Origin: an uncultured Actinomycetes bacterium
Lineage (GTDB): Bacteria > Actinomycetota > Acidimicrobiia > IMCC26256 > PALSA-555
Assembly: GCA_937927875.1 (NCBI GenBank)
Contig: CALEYV010000094.1
Coordinates: 1-16,219, forward strand
Direction: 5' to 3'
DNA: 16,219 nt
Each line of letters starts with the position of its first letter. The stretch's first letter is position 1. A program made the position numbers and the translations under genes. The notes beneath the pieces are model-generated. The model worked only from the letters and a program-made list of their open reading frames with translations. It had not been told where the DNA came from and did not search any database. Shown in pieces: positions 1-4,969 of the stretch.

Positions 1-168
1 ACCCGCGACGTGCTCATCGACCGGATCTGGGGCCCGAACTACTACGGCGACACCAAGACCCTCGACGTGCACATCAAGCGGCTGCGGGCCAAGCTCGAGA
101 CCGACCCCGCCAACCCGACCCGGATCGTCACCGTCCGCGGCGTCGGGTACCGGTACGAGAAGAACTGA
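1..168 (+). CDS. Response regulator, OmpR/PhoB class, C-terminal DNA-binding domain (5' end off window)
   Basis: Frame 1 is open from the window edge to a TGA at 166-168 and gives the last 55 residues. They form the recognition-helix and wing part of an OmpR/PhoB winged-helix domain: a GDTKTLDVHIKRLRAKLE helix followed by the C-terminal hairpin VTVRGVGYRYE. The GDTKT..DVH.KRLR..L..DP.NP string is very close to what I remember of actinobacterial RegX3, the response regulator of the SenX3-RegX3 phosphate-starvation system. RegX3 identity is therefore plausible, but the receiver domain is outside the window, so no symbol is given. It binds DNA in the cytoplasm and converges on surE with 9 bases between stop codons. 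A phosphate regulator here would suit the phosphorus genes that follow. Confidence 0.9.
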   Translation, partial: TRDVLIDRIWGPNYYGDTKTLDVHIKRLRAKLETDPANPTRIVTVRGVGYRYEKN

Positions 169-172
169 CGGC

Positions 173-185
173 CGCGCTCAGCGCG
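173..185. terminator. Short GC hairpin between convergent stops, weak terminator candidate
   Basis: CGCGC (173-177) and GCGCG (181-185) form a perfect 5-bp stem around a 3-base loop that contains the surE stop codon. There is no T tract on either side, and such hairpins arise easily in GC-rich DNA. Confidence 0.2.
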
Positions 186-948
186 TCGCCGGAGCGGCGG
201 GCCAGTGCTGCTCCACCAGCGCGGCGGCGTCGACCGCCGGCGCGCCGGTGATGCCGGTCAGCTCGGTGACGGCCGCGTACCCGGCTTGGACGAGCCCGAC
301 GTCGGTGTCGGGGCCGAACTCGCGGATGTGCCCGTCGTAGACGAGCCGCAGCTCGCCCGGCGGCGTCTCGGCGTGCCACCACTCCGCGTACGGCGCGGGC
401 TCGGCCGCCCGCACCCCCTGCAGCTCGTCGAAGGCGACGTTCGGCACGTTGAGGCTGAGGATGCGGCCCTCGAGCGCGGCGGCGGCCGGCACCGCGGCGG
501 CGGCGAGGGCGGCGGCGGTCGACCAGTGCTCGGGCTCGGCCCAGCCGAGGCTCACCGCGATCCCGGGCAGCCCGAGGACGAGCCCGGTGAGCGCCGCGCC
601 GACGGTCCCGGAGTGCAGCGCCAGGTGCCCGGTGTTGAGGCCCCGGTTCACGCCCGACGCCACGAGCTCCGGTCGAGGGCCGAACGAGCCGAGCCCGCCC
701 GCGTATACGGCCGCTGCGGGGGTCGTGGCGAGGGCGTGCACCGGCACCCCGCGCAGCTCCGGCCACTCGATGGTGACGCGGCCGATCGGGCCCGACCGGT
801 GCAGCCGGCCGATGCTGGCCCCGGCCCCGCTGTGCTCGCCGTCGGGAGCCACGACCACGACGTCGTGGCCGGCCTCGACGAGCGCCCCGGCCAGGGCGCG
901 CAGCCCCGGCGCTTCGACTCCGTCGTCGTTGGTGACGAGGATCCGCAC
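178..948 (-). CDS. surE: 5'/3'-nucleotidase SurE
   Basis: This 256-residue protein has the usual SurE length and starts with the diagnostic N-terminus MRILVTNDDG (GTG start at 946-948). The metal-binding residues expected for SurE are present: D8 and D9 in TNDDG, S40 in GEHSGAG and N101 in SGVNRG, followed by the family's HSGTVGAA stretch. SurE is a cytoplasmic metal-dependent phosphomonoesterase that releases phosphate from nucleoside monophosphates and, in some species, from short polyphosphate. It is divergent from the HAD gene, and the two start codons are 110 bases apart. A TACGGT box sits 7 bases before the GTG, so the mRNA may be almost leaderless. The role in survival or phosphate recycling comes from family knowledge. 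Confidence 0.95.
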   Translation of the reverse strand: MRILVTNDDGVEAPGLRALAGALVEAGHDVVVVAPDGEHSGAGASIGRLHRSGPIGRVTIEWPELRGVPVHALATTPAAAVYAGGLGSFGPRPELVASGVNRGLNTGHLALHSGTVGAALTGLVLGLPGIAVSLGWAEPEHWSTAAALAAAAVPAAAALEGRILSLNVPNVAFDELQGVRAAEPAPYAEWWHAETPPGELRLVYDGHIREFGPDTDVGLVQAGYAAVTELTGITGAPAVDAAALVEQHWPAAPATR

Positions 949-955
949 CGGCCGG

Positions 956-980
956 ACCGTAGCCGGTGGCCTGGTTACGG
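956..980 (-). promoter_or_regulatory. Candidate surE promoter with near-palindrome over the -10
   Basis: Reading the minus strand, TACGGT (961-956) matches the actinobacterial -10 pattern TANNNT and lies 7 bases before the surE GTG, fitting a leaderless or near-leaderless transcript. The arms CCGTAGCC (957-964) and GGTTACGG (973-980) are inverted repeats with one G:T mismatch and an 8-base spacer. They overlap the -10, which is a typical repressor position. No good -35 hexamer is visible. Confidence 0.35.
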
Positions 981-1044
981 CCGCCGGCCGGCGGCGTTGC
1001 GCGTCCGCCGGCGCGTTCGCGAGGGTGCGGGGATGCAGCAGTTC

Positions 1045-1048
1045 GGAG
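1045..1048 (+). promoter_or_regulatory. Shine-Dalgarno GGAG that fixes the HAD start
   Basis: GGAG lies 10 bases before the GTG at 1059. It favours that start over the in-frame GTG at 966, which would add 31 low-complexity residues with no family similarity. Confidence 0.5.
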
Positions 1049-1058
1049 CACGGCGGCC

Positions 1059-1733
1059 GTGACCGCGATCTCGCTCGCGGTGCTGGACCTCGCCGGCACG
1101 ACGGTGCAGGACGACGGCGCGGTCGAGGCCGCGTTCGTCGACGCGCTCGGCACCGTCGACGCCGGCCCCGGGACGGACGGCTTCGACGGCCGGCTCGACT
1201 ACCTGCGCACGACGATGGGGCGCTCGAAGATCGAGGTGTTCCGGGCCCTCCTCGGCGACGAGGCGCGCGCCGCGAGCGCGAACCGCGCCTTCGAGGCGGC
1301 GTACGGGTCGCGCGTCGCCGCCGGCGCGGTGCACCCGATCGACGGCGCCGAGGCGGCGCTGGCCGCGCTGCGCGACGGGGGCCTGCGGGTGTGCCTCACC
1401 ACCGGCTTCTCGCCCGCCACTCTCGACGCGCTGCTTGTCGCGCTCGGGTGGCGCGACCGCGTCGACCTGGCGCTGGCGCCGGGACCGGGCACGCGTGGCC
1501 GGCCGCACCCCGACCTCATCCTTCGGGCCGTGCTCGCGCTCGAGGTCGAGGACGTGCGGGCGGTGGCGGTCACCGGGGACACGGCCAGCGACCTCGAGGC
1601 CGGCACCCGGGCCGGCGCGTCGGTCGTCGCCGGGGTCCTGACCGGCGCCCACGGGCAGGCGGAGCTGAGCGCGGCGCCACACACGCATCTGCTCGACTCG
1701 GTCGCCGACTTCCCGGCCGTCTGCCTCGCCTGA
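1059..1733 (+). CDS. Phosphonatase-like HAD hydrolase (PhnX-related)
   Basis: This is a 224-residue HAD-superfamily hydrolase. Motif I reads DLAGTT with nucleophile D10 and Ala at +2. That Ala, where most HAD phosphatases have Asp, marks the phosphonoacetaldehyde hydrolase (PhnX) branch. The cap contains MGRSKIEVFRAL (53-64), which aligns by eye with the PhnX cap segment carrying the Schiff-base lysine and would make K57 that residue. Motif II is LTTGF (113-117), the basic segment is GRPHPD (147-152) and motif IV is GDTASD (173-178). The sequence looks most like the 'phosphonatase-like hydrolase' clade rather than PhnX proper, so the substrate is uncertain; a phosphonoacetaldehyde-type or small phosphate ester is likely. 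The GTG start is chosen for the GGAG at 1045 and the motif I position. It converges on a PhnZ-like gene. Confidence 0.8.
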   Translation: MTAISLAVLDLAGTTVQDDGAVEAAFVDALGTVDAGPGTDGFDGRLDYLRTTMGRSKIEVFRALLGDEARAASANRAFEAAYGSRVAAGAVHPIDGAEAALAALRDGGLRVCLTTGFSPATLDALLVALGWRDRVDLALAPGPGTRGRPHPDLILRAVLALEVEDVRAVAVTGDTASDLEAGTRAGASVVAGVLTGAHGQAELSAAPHTHLLDSVADFPAVCLA

Positions 1734-1760
1734 GCGGCGGGGCCGCGACCGGCTCAGGCG
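1727..1760. terminator. Bidirectional hairpin whose arms carry both stop codons
   Basis: CGCCTGAGC (1727-1735) and GCTCAGGCG (1752-1760) are a perfect 9-bp inverted repeat with a 16-base loop. The left arm contains the TGA of the HAD gene and the right arm contains the TGA of the HD-domain gene on the other strand. There is no T tract. The position between convergent genes suggests a shared transcript-end hairpin. Confidence 0.5.
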
Positions 1761-2317
1761 GCGGGGCGGGCGAGCTGCTCGAGCGTGCGCCGCCAGTAGC
1801 CGAGGCCGGGCACGCGAGCCCCGGGTGCTTTGGCGGCGTCGTCGGCCCGGCGCAGCGTGAGGCAGGCATCCCGGTCGGGGGAGTCGAGGAACGCGGCCCG
1901 CTCCTCGGGGTCGAGCAGGCCGCCCTGCAGGCGCAGCGTCTCGAGGCTCCGCTCGCTCAGCCGGTGGCGGTAGCGGGGGTCGGTCGTGACCAGGTACCGC
2001 TTCGCCTCGTCGTGGCGGGCCACGAGGCCGGCCACGCGGGCACCGAGGAGCCCGCCGATCGCGGCGGCGCCGGCGCTGGCGTGGGTCTCGGGCCGGCCGG
2101 GGGCAAGGACCGTGCCGAGGTCGTGGACGAGGCCCGCGATCTGCAGCTCGGGGTCGTTCGGCGCCACGCGCTCGAGAATCGCCGCGCACTGCAACATATG
2201 GGACAAGAGGTCGACCTGCTCGTCGTCGGACTCGCTCGCGCCGGCCTCGAGGGCGTCGAACACCTCGTCGCTGCTCCGGAAGCGCACCGACAGCGAGGAC
2301 TGAGCCACGGTGCTCAT
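1754..2317 (-). CDS. PhnZ-like HD-domain oxygenase (putative phosphonate degradation)
   Basis: This 187-residue HD-domain protein has all expected metal ligands: H40, H65-D66 in VHDLG, H79, H102 and D159/D160 in LRRADDAAK. The string RHDEAKRYL, then LSERSLETLRLQGG, then the LRR.DD..K end matches my memory of PhnZ/TmpB, the mixed-valent di-iron oxygenases that cleave the C-P bond of 1-hydroxy-alkylphosphonates. E33, seven residues before H40, matches the conserved Glu of the PhnZ N-terminal Y..E motif, but the Tyr position is S30. An ordinary HD phosphohydrolase is the alternative. The ATG at 2317 has GGAAG just upstream; a longer frame to 2407 adds 30 basic, low-complexity residues and is not favoured. 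No PhnY-type dioxygenase, aminotransferase or phosphonate transporter lies in the window. Confidence 0.7.
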   Translation of the reverse strand: MSTVAQSSLSVRFRSSDEVFDALEAGASESDDEQVDLLSHMLQCAAILERVAPNDPELQIAGLVHDLGTVLAPGRPETHASAGAAAIGGLLGARVAGLVARHDEAKRYLVTTDPRYRHRLSERSLETLRLQGGLLDPEERAAFLDSPDRDACLTLRRADDAAKAPGARVPGLGYWRRTLEQLARPAA

Positions 2318-2541
2318 TGTCTTCCGACGGCGGCGCACGGCAAGGCGCACAGACGATCGTTTACCACCCGGCCCCGAGGTGTCATCGTCTCGTGCGGCGC
2401 TGTTCACTCGCCTCGGGGCGAAGGCGGGCCGGTGGAAATGCCCCGACCGTGTTCATACCGCCCCGACAGCGAGGTACTCGAGCGACGGTCGGACGCGGTA
2501 GATGGGTCGCAGGTGTTAGGCGACGCTCGGCGCCGGGCGGT
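2318..2541 (-). promoter_or_regulatory. Intergenic region upstream of the PhnZ-like gene, weak promoter signals
   Basis: These 224 bases hold no convincing gene and include short stretches of lower GC than the surroundings. On the minus strand ATGACA (2385-2380) is 5/6 to a -35 and lies 16 bases before a poor -10, TAAACG (2363-2358). GTTCA cores on the plus strand at 2402 and 2451 resemble single PHO-box half units but are not in an 11-base tandem. A 16-base near-palindrome lies at 2524-2539 just beyond the end of the sixA-like gene. The region probably contains the promoter of the HD gene and the 3' end of the ppk1 operon. Confidence 0.3.
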
Positions 2542-3009
2542 TCATGACGGTGGCGGCAGGTAGCGGGCGCCCGTGACCTCGCCGGCCTCGGTGTCGAGGA
2601 TCCAGGTCGCGCCCTTCTCCATACGCCCGTCGTCGATGTCCACGCCGGTCCGCCGGAGGTGGTCGAGGAGCTCGCCGATCACGTCGCCGTGGGTGCAGAG
2701 GACGGTCGGGTCATCGGCGACCTTCTCCACCAGCCGGAGCGCCTCCGGGAGCGGCGCGCCCTCCTCGAGCGACGGCGACGGCTCGACCCGTAGGTGCAGG
2801 CGCTCGGCGAGGGGCTCGACGGTCTCGGTGCAGCGGATGAACGGGCTGGACACGATGCGCGTGATCTCTCGGTCGGCGAGCTGGCTCACCAACCCCGCGG
2901 CCTGGCGGCGGCCGGCCTTGCTAAGTGGACGGGCAAGGTCGGGTCCGTCCCACGCGCTGCGGCTTCCCGCCTTCGCGTGGCGGACCACGAACACCGGTGT
3001 CGAGCTCAC
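2542..3009 (-). CDS. SixA-like histidine phosphatase
   Basis: This 155-residue protein of the histidine phosphatase (phosphoglycerate mutase-like) superfamily has a short SixA-type layout. The RHG-equivalent motif is VVRHAKAG with catalytic H11; SSPFIRCTET supplies R59, and LCTHGD supplies the second His, H107. SixA itself removes phosphate from phosphohistidine of signalling proteins. The neighbour suggests another reading: in mycobacterial MutT1 such a domain follows a Nudix domain in one chain and acts on the nucleotide diphosphate product. Here the GTG start (3009-3007) overlaps the stop of the Nudix gene as GTGA, so the two are translationally coupled. It is the last gene of the ppk1 operon and is cytoplasmic, with no signal peptide. 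Confidence 0.88.
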   Translation of the reverse strand: MSSTPVFVVRHAKAGSRSAWDGPDLARPLSKAGRRQAAGLVSQLADREITRIVSSPFIRCTETVEPLAERLHLRVEPSPSLEEGAPLPEALRLVEKVADDPTVLCTHGDVIGELLDHLRRTGVDIDDGRMEKGATWILDTEAGEVTGARYLPPPS

Positions 3010-3473
3010 GATGGACGGCGGCCCCGCGGAAGTCGGCTCAGGAGCTCTCGGTCGTGTGGGTAGGTCAGGAGTCTGTCAGCCGCCTCCGGCGGGAGCCAGC
3101 GGAGGACGTCCACCTCGGCGTTGGGCTCGAACGGGGCGTCGCCGGCGCCGTCCTCCGGCTCCATGACCCAGTAGCGGACGACCTTCGGCCGCCCCCGGCG
3201 GTCGGCGTAGTGGGTCTCGCCGAGCGGGGCGAGGATCCGGCAGGCCAGGCCGGTCTCCTCCCGGACCTCCCGGAGCGCGGCCTCCTCGAGGCCTTCGCCG
3301 TCGTCGAGCTTGCCCTTCGGGAAGCTCCAGTCGTCGTAGCGGGGCCGGTGGATGACGATGACCTCCTGGCCGCGGCGTCCGAGCCGGCCTCGGCGGACCC
3401 GCCGGCGGACGACGCCGCCGGCGGCCCGCACCGCAGGGGGGTCGGCGGGCTTCGATCGTTCGGCGGTGCTCAC
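3006..3473 (-). CDS. Nudix hydrolase, MutT1 N-domain-like
   Basis: This 155-residue protein has a perfect Nudix box, G54-x5-E60-x7-RE-V-x-EE-x-G-L, spanning residues 54-76, preceded by RPRYDDWSFPKGK (43-55). That leader and the later VVRYWVME and EVDVLRWL segments are the MutT1/diadenosine-polyphosphate hydrolase pattern. Such enzymes cleave 8-oxo-(d)GTP or ApnA with Mg2+ in the cytoplasm. The start is the GTG at 3473-3471, which overlaps the stop of the CYTH-CHAD gene (GTGA); a longer open frame to 3629 would run into that gene and is rejected. Residues 1-15 are likely disordered. The next gene encodes the phosphatase half of MutT1, also through a GTGA overlap. Exact nucleotide specificity cannot be read from sequence. 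Confidence 0.92.
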   Translation of the reverse strand: MSTAERSKPADPPAVRAAGGVVRRRVRRGRLGRRGQEVIVIHRPRYDDWSFPKGKLDDGEGLEEAALREVREETGLACRILAPLGETHYADRRGRPKVVRYWVMEPEDGAGDAPFEPNAEVDVLRWLPPEAADRLLTYPHDRELLSRLPRGRRPS

Positions 3474-4969
3474 AGCCAGGCGCGCAGCTTCTTGCGGCTG
3501 GCGTCGCGCCAGGTCGGTGGCCACGCCCGCCGGCCCCCGCGGGCAGCCTCGCTCTCCTGCATCACGAGCTGGCCGGCTGCGAAGGCGGTGCCCTCGTCGT
3601 GGACTTCGGTCGCCGCCTCGCGTAGCCACTGGGCCGCGATGACGCCGTCCTGGTGCTCGCCGAGCACGTCCTGGACCTCGGTGAGGGCGCGGATGAGGCC
3701 GCGGGCGCGCTTCCCGAACATGGGCTCGACGGCCTCGGCGGCGTAGCGGGCCCGCTTGGCGCGCTTGCGGACGTCGTGGAGGTCGTCGTCGGGCGGTTCC
3801 TCACCGAGTCGGTCCACCGCGTCGCTCAGGTTGTCCCACGCCGCGCGCACAAAGCCCTTCAGCAGCTCCTCATCGGGCTGCGCAGGGTCGGTTGGCCCCA
3901 GCCGGGGCTGGCGGGCGGCGTCGACGAGCCGGTCGAGCAGCACCGCGTACCGGTGACTGCGCAACGCGCGCAGCATCGCGTCGCGAGCCTCGTCGCGCTG
4001 GCGCCGGAGCCGGTCGAGGAGCCGGTCGGCGGAGGCACGGTCGGGGCCCGGGAGCTGCTCGATGCGCTGCTCGAGCCGGTCGAGCAGCACGTCGGCGTCG
4101 CGGACCCCGCCCAGCGCGCCGCCCAGCCAGCCCAGCTCGTCGCGCAGCGCCTCGGCCCATGTCTCGTCGACGAGCGGCACGAAGGTCCGCAGGTGCGAGC
4201 GGAGCCGGCGGGTGGCGACCCGGGCCTGGTGCACGTCCTCGGCGTCGTCGCCCCGGCGGACCCCCGGGTCGTGCGCGATCAGCTTCGCGACCGGCGCCGC
4301 CAGCGCGGCGCGCACGACGTCCCCGACCGTGCGGGCCGTGGTGTGGGTCGGGGCAACGTCGGGCGGGGCGGCGGCGCGGGGCCCGAGGGCGCGGACGATC
4401 TTCGGCGTCGGGTCCGGCGGGCCGGCGCCGGCCGCGCGCAGGCGGGCCACGATCGACGCCGCCTGGGCCTCGGGGGCTTGGTCGGCGAGCTCGAACTCGA
4501 GCTCCCGGAAGCCGCGGACGGCGCTGTCGCCATCCAGGATGGCCACGTCGTCGTCGACGACCTCGCCGATCGGGACGCCGGCCGTGGTGCGGAGCCGCAC
4601 CGCCCGGCGGGTGGTGCGGAGCCGGGCCACCGGCCCGACCGACGCGCTGCGGGCGAGCGCTCGGACCAGGTCGAGGGCCTCGGTGGGGGGCTGCTCGGCG
4701 TCGCCGGGGATGGAGTACGTGGCCCGGTCGAGCCGGCCGTGGTTCTCGCCGTCGGCCTGGGGCAGCTTGACCGCCCAGCCCTCGTCGTTGCGGTGCCGGA
4801 GCGACGCCCCGGCCCGGGTCAGCCGCAGGTCCTCGGTGTCGTAGTAGGTGGCGAGGAGATGGAGGGTACCGGCCGGCTCGGCGACGACCCCGGCCAGCGG
4901 GTCCGAGAGCGGCGGCAGGGCGATCGCGGGAGGAGCGGCGAGCTTGATCTCCCGCTCAACGACGGTCAC
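3470..4969 (-). CDS. CYTH-CHAD domain protein (triphosphate tunnel fold plus polyphosphate-binding CHAD)
   Basis: This 499-residue, two-domain protein begins with a CYTH domain (about 1-200) that has the signature EREIK (E5, E7, K9), the basic pairs of the triphosphate tunnel (R58-R60, K68) and a late acidic strand RELEFEL. The CHAD domain (about 215-499) is an alpha-helical repeat with the two conserved His/Arg helices VHQARVATRRLR (247-258) and LHDVRKRAKRARY (397-409), and LGEHQD (436-441). CHAD domains bind polyphosphate and localise to polyphosphate granules; CYTH enzymes hydrolyse inorganic tri- or polyphosphate, thiamine triphosphate or ATP. With ppk1 directly upstream (GTGA overlap), turnover or packaging of polyphosphate is the natural inference. 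The start GTG at 4969 places the EREIK motif at residue 5, as is usual. Confidence 0.93.
   Translation of the reverse strand: MTVVEREIKLAAPPAIALPPLSDPLAGVVAEPAGTLHLLATYYDTEDLRLTRAGASLRHRNDEGWAVKLPQADGENHGRLDRATYSIPGDAEQPPTEALDLVRALARSASVGPVARLRTTRRAVRLRTTAGVPIGEVVDDDVAILDGDSAVRGFRELEFELADQAPEAQAASIVARLRAAGAGPPDPTPKIVRALGPRAAAPPDVAPTHTTARTVGDVVRAALAAPVAKLIAHDPGVRRGDDAEDVHQARVATRRLRSHLRTFVPLVDETWAEALRDELGWLGGALGGVRDADVLLDRLEQRIEQLPGPDRASADRLLDRLRRQRDEARDAMLRALRSHRYAVLLDRLVDAARQPRLGPTDPAQPDEELLKGFVRAAWDNLSDAVDRLGEEPPDDDLHDVRKRAKRARYAAEAVEPMFGKRARGLIRALTEVQDVLGEHQDGVIAAQWLREAATEVHDEGTAFAAGQLVMQESEAARGGRRAWPPTWRDASRKKLRAWL

Noticed and set aside
2402..2455. PHO box upstream of the PhnZ-like gene
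   Set aside because: GTTCA cores at 2402 and 2451 are not in 11-base tandem and lie in the opposite orientation to the gene, so only chance half-sites can be claimed.
449..2563. Very long open frame on the plus strand across surE, HAD and HD genes
   Set aside because: It is composed of Arg/Ala/Pro-rich low-complexity sequence with no motif, and lies over three genes with clear family motifs; GC-rich DNA lacks stops in alternative frames.
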